Shown here: positions 7,572 through 16,505 of the stretch, in pieces
Layout: each line of letters opens with the position of its first letter
Position numbering within the stretch: the stretch's first letter is position 1
Source of the DNA: an uncultured euryarchaeote
Lineage (GTDB): Archaea; Thermoplasmatota; Poseidoniia; Poseidoniales; Poseidoniaceae
Length of the DNA stretch: 32,575 nt
Assembly (NCBI GenBank): GCA_937897365.1
Contig: CALCOP010000144.1
Span: 1 to 32,575, forward strand
Direction: 5' to 3'
Position numbers and translations under genes: made by a program
Notes under the pieces: generated by a model
Told to the model about the DNA's origin: nothing
Databases searched by the model: none
Seen by the model: only the letters and a program-made list of their open reading frames with translations

Positions 7572-9788
7572 ATGTCGAGGAGGCTTTCTACACCACAAGA
7601 GCGCCTCCTTCGATGCTTAGGTAATTATTCCCAAACGTTAGAGAAGGCCTGGGATGTGACTCGTGAAATATCTCTACCAGGATTAAGTGAATCTCTTGGC
7701 GTTGTACGTTCCGCGTTAAATGCACCGTTGAACTCCTTGGAGGATGAGGGTTTGATTTTCAAACGAATGGCACATGTGATTGGTGGGGGTTCGCGTCGCA
7801 GAAATGTCTACCACCTCACCGAACAAGGGCGTCTTCTTCTTGATTCGTTGGGTGAAGATACATTGAAACCTCGAAAAAGCAATTCGAAAGGCCGTGTTTT
7901 CGGGGATATACCTCAAGCAACCAAAGTTTTCGGACGTTCCGCTTTGATCCAATCAGCGCTTGGATTGCTCACAGAGCATCATAATTTTATCTTGAGTGGT
8001 CTGCCGGGTATTGGTAAAACTACGGTTGGTGTCGCATTAGTCAATGAACTCGCTGCGGCGGGTAGAACCCTTCGCTGGGTAAGGGCGGATGAGTTTTCTG
8101 ACATTGAGTCTCTTTGCTCTGGGTTGGATTTCTCTGAAACTCTTCCATCAGATTTTGAAGCCATGAGCGAATACATCGCTCGTCATAGTGCAGATGAAAT
8201 TTTTGTTTTTGACGATGTTCATCTTATACCGCAACGCCACCTCTCGAGGTTCCATTTATTCTGTAAGCGGATGGAAGAATCTCATGGCCCAAAATTGATT
8301 TTTATTGGAAGAGAACCACTGATTTCCTTCGAACACGTCAATCGTCTCCCAATTCCTCCTCTTGAAATTACTGAGGCAGTAAAACTACTCGGGGAACTTC
8401 AGAGTGAAAAAGAACGGTTGCACATTGCTGAACGTCTTGGAGGTCACCCTTTAGCAATGCAATTGTATCAAAAAGAAACAATTTTGCCAGAGGCAAATGC
8501 CGATGTCCAAACATATGTTCAAGACGTTGTTTTGTCGACTTTAGATGATTCAACTCGAGCAGGTTTAGATCATCTCGTTTTGCTCCCCCGCCCGATTGAG
8601 GCCAGTAAAGCACACGATGACAAGGTTGTCGGGACACTCGATGATTCAGCCTTTTTACGATGGACTCCGGGGACCAGTAAAATGGAGTTGCAGCATTTAA
8701 TACGAAATGTTCGTCGCTCGACAATGACGAAACAAGAAAAACTGAAACTTCACAGTGAAGCTGTAACTCATTGGGAATCGTGCTCAACAACTCTTGAAGA
8801 TAGAATCATTCTTCTCTATCACAGAATCAGTGCTGAGTCTGACGACTTAGATATGCACTGCAATGCTGCTTTTGACGCACTTTCATTGCAGCATAGTCAC
8901 GTTCTTTCGGTACTTCTTGAACAAGCAATAGAAACATCTCACAACCCATCTCATCTCCATTATCTTGCAGCAAAAATCGCCATTGAAAGGGGTGAGCCAT
9001 CCCATGCACATACTCACCTTGAATCGATTGAAGACGCGGGTTCTTTCAATGAGATTGCAATGGGTCTCGCTTACATTGAGGGGCGAATTGATGACGCCAA
9101 ATCTGTCATGAAAAGTGGTTTAGAAATGGGTACTCAGAAGCAAAAGAATCAGCTGGCTATCGCAGCAGCATCCCGAATGTTAGATGACCGTAGAGGTCCC
9201 CACCTTGACAAAGATACAATTCGTGAAATCAAATTTTTCCTCAGTCATGTTGTCCTGCCTGAAGACTCTGGAGAACGAACTGCTACCGTCGTCGCACTTA
9301 CCATGGCTCAACACGCACTGGCACTAGCCCAAGCCGACTATCTCAAGGCGGAAACGTTCCGAGCCACTCTTGTTTCTATCGGAGGGGTCGATGATGCCTT
9401 AGTCTTGGGTCTCGAAGCCAGATCTGCACTCTCCATGGCTATACAGACCGGAAAAAACTTGTCTGAGGCAGTAAAAATCACCCGTAAAGCCATCGAACAG
9501 CAAACAAGTACAACCCACAGTGATTCGATTCGCTTGGCGCTTGTTGAAGCTTTGTTAGGGCATGATAATGTTCAAGCAAAGGCCGAATTTCATTTCGTAT
9601 CTCGGCCCGATGAATCTGTAAAGAGCATTCTTCATCATCGGCTTCACGCGCGTTGGTGGATGTGTACGTCTGAGCTGGAACCGAAGTTACGACAAATCGC
9701 CTTGAAGGAAGCGATTACGAAATATCGAGCAGCAGGTTGTCCTCGTACTGCGAACATGCTTGAATCACGCCTCCACTCTATACTGTAA
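7572..9788 (+). CDS. Winged-helix STAND-type NTPase with TPR-like C-terminus, probable regulator
   Basis: A 738-residue soluble protein. Residues 1-95 form a winged-helix domain (ALNAPLNSLEDEGLIFKR and YHLTEQGRLLLDSLG are the recognition-helix and wing regions). A P-loop NTPase follows, with Walker A GLPGIGKTT (143-151), Walker B IFVFDD (210-215), a sensor strand LIFIGREP (242-249) and the STAND-type GGHPLAM (289-295). The C-terminal 300 residues are helical and TPR-like. In STAND proteins such as MalT, ligand binding to the repeats allows NTP-driven assembly and DNA binding. Here the ligand and target genes are unknown. It is divergent from the TPR gene and upstream of the giant surface-protein gene, either of which could be its target (inference). 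An anti-virus role is less likely given the DNA-binding domain. Confidence 0.8.
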   Translation: MSRRLSTPQERLLRCLGNYSQTLEKAWDVTREISLPGLSESLGVVRSALNAPLNSLEDEGLIFKRMAHVIGGGSRRRNVYHLTEQGRLLLDSLGEDTLKPRKSNSKGRVFGDIPQATKVFGRSALIQSALGLLTEHHNFILSGLPGIGKTTVGVALVNELAAAGRTLRWVRADEFSDIESLCSGLDFSETLPSDFEAMSEYIARHSADEIFVFDDVHLIPQRHLSRFHLFCKRMEESHGPKLIFIGREPLISFEHVNRLPIPPLEITEAVKLLGELQSEKERLHIAERLGGHPLAMQLYQKETILPEANADVQTYVQDVVLSTLDDSTRAGLDHLVLLPRPIEASKAHDDKVVGTLDDSAFLRWTPGTSKMELQHLIRNVRRSTMTKQEKLKLHSEAVTHWESCSTTLEDRIILLYHRISAESDDLDMHCNAAFDALSLQHSHVLSVLLEQAIETSHNPSHLHYLAAKIAIERGEPSHAHTHLESIEDAGSFNEIAMGLAYIEGRIDDAKSVMKSGLEMGTQKQKNQLAIAAASRMLDDRRGPHLDKDTIREIKFFLSHVVLPEDSGERTATVVALTMAQHALALAQADYLKAETFRATLVSIGGVDDALVLGLEARSALSMAIQTGKNLSEAVKITRKAIEQQTSTTHSDSIRLALVEALLGHDNVQAKAEFHFVSRPDESVKSILHHRLHARWWMCTSELEPKLRQIALKEAITKYRAAGCPRTANMLESRLHSIL

Positions 9789-9902
9789 TCGTTTTCGAGG
9801 CTAATAAGTACGGCTTTTTGTTGTCGAGAGACTGTCATGCGAATGAGACTGCTCCTCACATATCATAGAACCCTTCAAATGCTTTTTGATTTAGCAGAAG
9901 TT

Positions 9903-12900
9903 ATGGACATTCCACCTCGTTCTTCATCTGGTGTTTGGGTTGTCCTGTTTTTACTCCTCGCTACGCCTTTTACCGGTGTTTTTTCTTCGATGTTTGACGC
10001 TGACGAAAAGGCATCTGATTTTGACGAATTAGCACTCCCAGATATGGTTCAAGCACGCGCCCAAACAACTTGGACAGGTTCGGTTACGGTAACGTCTTCA
10101 TACACCGTTTCGGTTTTTGATGAGTTGATTATTTCGCCGTGTACGGAAGTGGAAATGGGTTCTGGTGCTCGTATTTTTGTCGAGGGTCGGTTGACAATTG
10201 AGGGTACGGTTGCATGCCCTGTCACGCTTACCTCATTAACCGGTTCAGACCACGAGGGGATTCAGTTTAACAGCAGTTCAAACAATCGTGGTTCAATTCT
10301 CAACAACGTTTCCATTGAAAATTCCATTTATGGAATCACGATGTATGGGTCAAATCCAATCATTCACAACCTCACGATTCTCAATCCTGACCGAGTAGGT
10401 ATCGATATGTTTAGCAACTCTGCTCCACAAATCTTTGACCTCATCATTAATCAAGCCGGGAGAGTACTTCCATTCCAAGGAGATTGGCGATATGGATTAG
10501 GTTTGTCAATCGGTTCGGGTTCAACTCCAATCGTCGACGGTGCTGTGTTCACTGACCATCTTACTCGAGCAGTCAATATCTGGGGCGGCTCGGGAGGCGT
10601 TCTTCGAAATCTGGTGATGAGTAATATAAGTGGATCCAGTTGGGCAATTTCTGCAGGGGTTTGGATTGAAGATAGTCAACCCTTACTGATGAATTTGAGT
10701 GTAGACCGTTCCGACCATGGTATTGTAGTTCGCCATATCGACGATAGCGGATATACTCGCGCAGTTTTCCGAGATTGTACCGTCAGCAATTCGATGTATA
10801 GGGGCGTATATGTCGATAAAGAAAACCATTCAAATTACACGAATTATGAAACTGCAGATTTTACCAATTTGACGGTTACCGGAACGGGTGGAATTGGCGC
10901 AAAGACTGCCAATATTGCTTACGCAGCAATCGATGTTAACTCGACGGGTGCTTGGTTTGAGAATACACTCATTGAAGACTCGACATCGACAGGTGTGCGA
11001 TTGTATTATGCTGATGCATCAACGACGTTCAGGAATCTCACCATACGGGATTCCGGCGATCCCGGAGAAGGTCCTCACAAAGCCGGGCTTGCTATAACTT
11101 GGATTTTTACATCGGCTCCCGTTTTTGATGGGCTTGAGATATCGGGCTCAGTCGGCCCTGGAATACACTCATACAAGGCAGAATGGGAGGCAAATGACGT
11201 GTATTTGCACAACAATTCTGAGGATGGAATGTATCTGGATTATTCTTCTGTTCACATCACAAATTCAACGCTCGAGAATAACAGTTATTCGGGTCTTCAT
11301 TTACTTGATAATATCGACACATACCTTGACAACCTGACCGTTCAGTATAACGGTTACAGTGGAACGACTGACGGTCAAAAATCTGGGATACATTTTGACC
11401 GTTCCAAAACGGTAACTCATCCACAACTGGATGTCATCTGTTCGAGTTGCGAGGTAACTCATTCTGCGGGTTCAGGAATTCATATTCACGATTCGGCTGA
11501 CTTATGGTTAAACGACATCTATCTCGCCGATAACGGGGCGAATCATGCACCTCTCTTTGTAGATAATTCAGGTTTGAATCTTGGCCAGCAGGGTGGAATA
11601 ATCAGTATTTACGGTCTTGAAATACATACTGAAAGGGGAACTGGAACAGGCATACCAGCTGTTGAAATTCTACAAGCAGCAGCGGCAATTGATTCGCTTG
11701 CTATGTATGGTAACCATTCAGGAATCGATTGGAACGGCCAAAATCATAACAACTACCCTTCAATGATGAGTAACTCCACATTGAGCGGAACAGCATGCCT
11801 TCAACTCTCGAACCATCTTGATTTATCGGGAGTGGGAAATACAATTTCATCATCATGTACGGGGACCATTCAACTTGTAAACAGTCAGGTGAACTGGTCA
11901 GGATTTACTGACTTGGGATTAACGCCCACGATCCTTCAACTCGATTCAAATTCTAATTTACACCTCCATCAACCCGTCAACTTTGATTTCAATCAATCTT
12001 ATCCAACCATTGCCTCAGGAGCGACTATCGATGTCGCTTACGACATCGATGTCTGGGTTATTAACAACAACAGTAACGGTATTCCTGGTGCGAATGTTGG
12101 AGCCTCATTCTCTCAATTCGAATCTAATGTTCAGGATTCTACCGATGGATTTGGCTATCGCCCACTCCCTAATTTCATTGGCCAACGTTGGACCAATACT
12201 GGTGCCTCAAGTTTCACAACGGTCACTGTTTCTTGTGGCTATGACAGCGTTTCCAATTCGACGTCAGTTACGCTTGATCAAGACCGTTTTGTTCAATGTA
12301 TTCTGCCTCTTGAAAATCAACCACCCTTTTTGATCTGGTCAACACCGGAAAGCAGCTCGGTATATCCATCTCAAGGAGATGTTGTGTTCAACGCTTCAAC
12401 CTCATGGGATTTGGATGACGACCCATTGACATTCTCATGGAACAGCAGTTTGGATGGGGATATTCTCTCTTCATGCACAGGGACATGGCCATCTCCAAAC
12501 GGTCCTGAGAATGGATTTGCCTTTACGGCAAATGGTCAAGACGTCTATTCATGCTCATTGTCTGATGGTATTCATGACATCACGCTGGTCGTATGTGATG
12601 ACAAAGGAAACTGTGTATCTGAAACCCGTACCATTGAACTTGTAAATCAAGCACCAACAATTGTCTTTGATGTCACTCCCGCAATGACGCCATGGTCTGA
12701 GCTTGTTATCCCTCGAACCCAGCACGTCCAAATTAATCTATCAGGAACCTTTGATCCAGAAGGCGATACTCTGTCGTGTTGGATTACACGATCGTATCAA
12801 CAGGGTTTAGGTCAGACGAGCGGTTGTCCTACGGAGATTTGGATGAATCTTTCAATGACTGAAAATGTACCTTCTACTTTTGACTTGGTTATTCACGCCT

Positions 12901-14768
12901 CTGATGGACTTAATGCGCCGACAACGTACACGATTCCGGTTGAATTGTTCAATGAAGTTCCAGAACCTGTGTTCACATTAACCCGACTTGGAAATGCGAG
13001 TGAGGACGAAGTCACTCTCGACGGCTCAGCAACTGTTGACCCAGAGGGAGATACTCTGGAAGTTGAATACTGGTCGAGTCTCGATGGGCAACTCTCTTGG
13101 AATAATACCGAGGAAGGAAAGATTTGGACAGGTCACCTTTCACGAGGAGTTCACTCTATAGAAATGAGAGTTGTTGATGTTCGCCCAGAACATATCAATG
13201 CGACGAGAGTAACTTCTCTTCTTGTTAATGTTGAAAACTCCCTCCCTCGGTCTGTAATCAGCACGCCACTTTCCACTCAAACATACGATTCTTCAGAGTT
13301 GATTTGGTTCTCTGCAAACGGATCGGGTGATTTTGATTCTGCGTGCGCCACGTTCCCCATGGACGGCGATTGGCATTGTGCTCAAGCAGAACCGTTCAGT
13401 GGTTCAGAATATCTTGTCGTTGTTTGGAGCAGTGATTTAGATGGTCGACTCACTCCCGAGGGCCAAGATTGGTTGATCTTTGAAGAACGTTTGAGCGCTG
13501 GTAATCACACGATTACATTGAGTCTTGATGATGGAATTCACCAACCTGTTTACGTTACTCGAACTGTTGAAGTCCTTCCCTCAGCACCGCAACTCAATCT
13601 CTCGACTCCGGTCGATGGTGATGCGTATTCTTCCAGTTTCCCCATCCAATGGGATGCGCGGGAATCGGTAGATTATGATGGTGACAATTACACCATGTCG
13701 ATACGTAGTAATTTGCTTGACGAACCCCTCTTTACCGATGTATCACCTTCTCAAGTCTATACTTCATCACTTCCAGCAGGGGAACATACCATCAAAATCA
13801 CCCTTACGGATGTTAGCGGTATGGAGCAGATTTCCTTCTTGAGTCTTACAATCGGCCAGTCAGACCCCGTTGCTGTTCTCATCCAACCTCAGAACTTACT
13901 GTCTGTTGCTCCAGGAGAGTCAGTGATTCTTGAAGAACAATCAACAGATGCCGATGGGGACATGGAAGTTCGAGAATGGCGTCGTTGGCTCGTGACCGGT
14001 GGTTACGAAGTGATCTCAACATTGAGTACAGATTCCATTCAACTCAATCCTGGCCAACACCACATTTCTCTGTATGTCAAAGACAGCAGGGGTGCATTCA
14101 ATGAAGCCCATACCAACGTTACCGTTCAATCGAGTTTACCAGAACTTTCCAACCTCAGTTTCATGCCTGAATCATTGATTGCTCAAGAGAAGAACACTTT
14201 CACTGTCCGAGTAATGATGAACGACCCTGATGGAACGACTCAAAGTGTTCGAGCGACCGTTGTTTTTAACGTTCAGAATTGGGCATTCAATCTCACCGAT
14301 GAAGACGGTGATGGCTATTGGGAAGGCAGTGTTGAAATGAATCCTGATGCTGCTGGTCGCCCTAATTTGAAAGTTATTGCAACCGACGGATTAGGGGATG
14401 ATGCAATGGTTGACATCATCAGTATCACCCTGTATGTTGAGGAGGCAGAAGCCGATAATAGAGTTGCCATGTTCGTTGCGGCGACCTCGGGATTCGTTGG
14501 TTTCCTTGTCGTAATTGCAGTCATTGCCTTACGTCGACAGAAGAAGGCTGAACTGGCTATGATTGACACGTGGGATTCGTTCGGTAGTGTCTCATCTCCT
14601 GCCAGTGGTCAAGAAAAATCAGACAAGCTTGAGGGTGGCGCCACGGATGGGGCAAAAGAAGTTCTCGCTGAAGACGAGAATATCGAACAGCCCGAACAAT
14701 CTGTTTCGCAAATCGATGAAAAAACGAAACCTGTTGCAGGTATTGATTTGGATTGGGATGATGTCTGA
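9903..14768 (+). CDS. Giant surface protein: beta-helix plus PKD/Ig-like domains, C-terminal membrane anchor
   Basis: About 1621 residues from the chosen start, where a signal peptide begins (GVWVVLFLLLATPFTGVFS). The first ~650 residues show short repeated beta-strand turns typical of a right-handed parallel beta-helix (SIENSIYGITMYGSNPIIHN; VHITNSTLENNSYSGLHLLD). From about residue 820 come several PKD/Ig-like modules with the DPEGDTL signature, twice clearly. A single membrane helix (VAMFVAATSGFVGFLVVIAV) lies near the C-terminus, followed by a ~75-residue acidic cytoplasmic tail ending IDLDWDDV. A role in adhesion or polysaccharide binding is inferred; beta-helix domains can also be glycan-active. 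The in-frame ATG at 9837 would add 22 residues ahead of the signal peptide. Confidence 0.8.
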   Translation: MDIPPRSSSGVWVVLFLLLATPFTGVFSSMFDADEKASDFDELALPDMVQARAQTTWTGSVTVTSSYTVSVFDELIISPCTEVEMGSGARIFVEGRLTIEGTVACPVTLTSLTGSDHEGIQFNSSSNNRGSILNNVSIENSIYGITMYGSNPIIHNLTILNPDRVGIDMFSNSAPQIFDLIINQAGRVLPFQGDWRYGLGLSIGSGSTPIVDGAVFTDHLTRAVNIWGGSGGVLRNLVMSNISGSSWAISAGVWIEDSQPLLMNLSVDRSDHGIVVRHIDDSGYTRAVFRDCTVSNSMYRGVYVDKENHSNYTNYETADFTNLTVTGTGGIGAKTANIAYAAIDVNSTGAWFENTLIEDSTSTGVRLYYADASTTFRNLTIRDSGDPGEGPHKAGLAITWIFTSAPVFDGLEISGSVGPGIHSYKAEWEANDVYLHNNSEDGMYLDYSSVHITNSTLENNSYSGLHLLDNIDTYLDNLTVQYNGYSGTTDGQKSGIHFDRSKTVTHPQLDVICSSCEVTHSAGSGIHIHDSADLWLNDIYLADNGANHAPLFVDNSGLNLGQQGGIISIYGLEIHTERGTGTGIPAVEILQAAAAIDSLAMYGNHSGIDWNGQNHNNYPSMMSNSTLSGTACLQLSNHLDLSGVGNTISSSCTGTIQLVNSQVNWSGFTDLGLTPTILQLDSNSNLHLHQPVNFDFNQSYPTIASGATIDVAYDIDVWVINNNSNGIPGANVGASFSQFESNVQDSTDGFGYRPLPNFIGQRWTNTGASSFTTVTVSCGYDSVSNSTSVTLDQDRFVQCILPLENQPPFLIWSTPESSSVYPSQGDVVFNASTSWDLDDDPLTFSWNSSLDGDILSSCTGTWPSPNGPENGFAFTANGQDVYSCSLSDGIHDITLVVCDDKGNCVSETRTIELVNQAPTIVFDVTPAMTPWSELVIPRTQHVQINLSGTFDPEGDTLSCWITRSYQQGLGQTSGCPTEIWMNLSMTENVPSTFDLVIHASDGLNAPTTYTIPVELFNEVPEPVFTLTRLGNASEDEVTLDGSATVDPEGDTLEVEYWSSLDGQLSWNNTEEGKIWTGHLSRGVHSIEMRVVDVRPEHINATRVTSLLVNVENSLPRSVISTPLSTQTYDSSELIWFSANGSGDFDSACATFPMDGDWHCAQAEPFSGSEYLVVVWSSDLDGRLTPEGQDWLIFEERLSAGNHTITLSLDDGIHQPVYVTRTVEVLPSAPQLNLSTPVDGDAYSSSFPIQWDARESVDYDGDNYTMSIRSNLLDEPLFTDVSPSQVYTSSLPAGEHTIKITLTDVSGMEQISFLSLTIGQSDPVAVLIQPQNLLSVAPGESVILEEQSTDADGDMEVREWRRWLVTGGYEVISTLSTDSIQLNPGQHHISLYVKDSRGAFNEAHTNVTVQSSLPELSNLSFMPESLIAQEKNTFTVRVMMNDPDGTTQSVRATVVFNVQNWAFNLTDEDGDGYWEGSVEMNPDAAGRPNLKVIATDGLGDDAMVDIISITLYVEEAEADNRVAMFVAATSGFVGFLVVIAVIALRRQKKAELAMIDTWDSFGSVSSPASGQEKSDKLEGGATDGAKEVLAEDENIEQPEQSVSQIDEKTKPVAGIDLDWDDV

Positions 14769-14816
14769 GTACATGTCGCTCAAAAATTCTTTAATCTACG
14801 TGAGAAACCACACATT

Positions 14817-15620
14817 ATGGACACGTCGTGTTTCAGGGTAACTCAGCCTGCTCAGTTCTCTTTGGAAGCAATGCCTACGGCAGCACCGGATGAGTTTGAT
14901 AAAGCAGTCTCGAAGAAGAAAGTTAAAACGCTCACAAAGCGAATTCAAGAACTGCAAGAATTGATGTGGGCGGAAGATAAACAACGGCTTCTGGTTGTTT
15001 TGCAAGCCATCGATACGGGTGGGAAAGACGGAACCATTCGATCCGTGTTTGGAAGAACCAATCCGCAAGGTGTCAAGGTTCAATCGTTTAAACGTCCCAC
15101 TGAGTTAGAATTATCCCACGATTATTTGTGGCGAGTTCACCCTCATGTACCTGGAAATGGCGAAATTGTGGTATTCAATCGTAGTCATTATGAAGATGTT
15201 TTGGTGGTGAAGGTTCACGGTTATGCTCCAACTGATGTCATTGAGAAGCGGTATCAACATATCCGTAATTTTGAACAAATGCTCTGCGATGAAGGCACGA
15301 CAATCATCAAAATCTTCCTTCACATCTCTAAGGATGAACAGAAAAGACGCCTTGAAGATCGATTAAATCAGCCCGAAAAGAATTGGAAGTTTGAGATGGG
15401 CGATATCAAAGAGCGTTCATTTTGGGAACAATACCAAGAGGTCTTTGAGACGATGATACAGGAAACCTCAACTGAAAATGCTCCATGGTATGTCATTCCT
15501 GCAAATAACAAGAAATATCGTAATGAAATAATTTCTTCGATCGTTGTCGAAGCACTTGAAGGACTCAACATGCAGTGGCCAGAGCCTGCCGAGGGTCTCG
15601 AACATATACGAATCGAGTGA
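14817..15620 (+). CDS. ppk2: Polyphosphate kinase 2 (polyphosphate:nucleotide phosphotransferase)
   Basis: A 267-residue cytosolic P-loop kinase, about the full length of the single-domain PPK2 family. Landmarks are Walker A AIDTGGKDGT (64-73), NPQGVKVQSFKRPT (82-95), HDYLWRVHPHVP (101-112) and the second catalytic block FNRSHYEDVLV (120-130). PPK2 enzymes transfer phosphate between polyphosphate and nucleoside mono- or diphosphates, usually regenerating ADP, ATP or GTP. The pattern resembles the class that can use AMP and ADP, but the class cannot be fixed by eye. The N-terminal CFRVTQPAQFSLEA resembles the usual leader of this family, which supports the first ATG over the one at 14871. It follows the surface-protein gene by 48 bp on the same strand. 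Confidence 0.92.
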   Translation: MDTSCFRVTQPAQFSLEAMPTAAPDEFDKAVSKKKVKTLTKRIQELQELMWAEDKQRLLVVLQAIDTGGKDGTIRSVFGRTNPQGVKVQSFKRPTELELSHDYLWRVHPHVPGNGEIVVFNRSHYEDVLVVKVHGYAPTDVIEKRYQHIRNFEQMLCDEGTTIIKIFLHISKDEQKRRLEDRLNQPEKNWKFEMGDIKERSFWEQYQEVFETMIQETSTENAPWYVIPANNKKYRNEIISSIVVEALEGLNMQWPEPAEGLEHIRIE

Positions 15621-15623
15621 GAA

Positions 15624-16400
15624 TCACTTCTTTTGCTCAGGTAAATCCTTGTTCAAAGAATCAGGGTTTGATTCACGTCCGCCCCATGGGGAAACGGTTC
15701 GATGCAGTCCGAGTCGTCGGGCGAAAAGGAATTTGAAATTTTTCCAACCATCGCCCCACGTGTGAATTTCAGCTTCGCCAACTCTCGGGCGGTAAGGGAC
15801 GGATATTTCGACAGCCTTTTTCTTGCCAAGAACTCGGCGTGCAAGGATTTTCATTTCTTCTGAGAGAGGCATGCCATCGTTGGTTGGCCGCATAGCGTCA
15901 TTATCAAAAATAGATTTTCGGAAGACCCACATTCCCGATTGAGAATCTTTTATTCCGTATCCGAACAACATTCGAGCAGTGAACGAAAGTGCCCAATTTC
16001 CAAAACCGTGGATTCCAGACATGGAACCATCTTCAGCTAAAGAAAGACGGTCACACGTGATGAAATCAAGGTCATCATCAAGTAAGCGCTTGACCAAGGT
16101 GGGAACCAATTCTGCAGGATAGGTGCAATCGGCGTCCATCGTGACAATAATATCATTTTTTGCGACATCAAAGCCAGTTCGATAGGCTCGCCCATATCCC
16201 TTCCTCGATTCAAGGTGGACTCGAATTTTCTTTTCCAAAGCGATTTCTCGAGTTCGATCGGTTGAGTTGCCATCAACAATCATAATTTCGAGGTCTTTGC
16301 ACCATCCGCGAGGAATTGCATCGATAGTAGGACCGAGTGCCTCTTCTTCATTTCGGGTCGGAAGAATCACGGTGACCGTTACAGGGAGTTTATCGCCCAT
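15624..16400 (-). CDS. Family 2 glycosyltransferase (dolichyl-phosphate-mannose synthase-like)
   Basis: About 258 residues of a GT-A fold transferase. Visible motifs are VILPTRNEE (11-19), IVDGNSTDRT (41-50), the metal-binding DAD (89-91, in VTMDADCTYP), a DSQSGMWVFRK block and RPRVGEAEIHTWGDGWKNF. Relatives transfer a sugar from a nucleotide sugar to a polyprenyl or dolichyl phosphate on the cytoplasmic face of the membrane. No C-terminal membrane segments are present, so it is the soluble/peripheral type. The ATG at 16400 is chosen because the fold starts there; an upstream in-frame ATG at 16511 would overlap the divergent glycosyltransferase gene. The 3' end is 3 bp from the convergent ppk2 stop. 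It is likely part of surface-glycan or lipid-linked sugar synthesis. Confidence 0.88.
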   Translation of the reverse strand: MGDKLPVTVTVILPTRNEEEALGPTIDAIPRGWCKDLEIMIVDGNSTDRTREIALEKKIRVHLESRKGYGRAYRTGFDVAKNDIIVTMDADCTYPAELVPTLVKRLLDDDLDFITCDRLSLAEDGSMSGIHGFGNWALSFTARMLFGYGIKDSQSGMWVFRKSIFDNDAMRPTNDGMPLSEEMKILARRVLGKKKAVEISVPYRPRVGEAEIHTWGDGWKNFKFLFARRLGLHRTVSPWGGRESNPDSLNKDLPEQKK

Positions 16401-16505
16401 GTAACCGCCACTTTCCTCACCCCCTTGAAGGCATTGGGTTGAAAAGTCGATATTTTTGATGTTGTTATCGGTGACATTGAAACCACCATAGCCTTTCCCG
16501 CAAAC

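Noticed and set aside
7572..9788. Antiviral STAND NTPase system
   Set aside because: An N-terminal winged helix fits a transcription regulator, there is no effector nuclease or protease domain, and no other defence genes are nearby.
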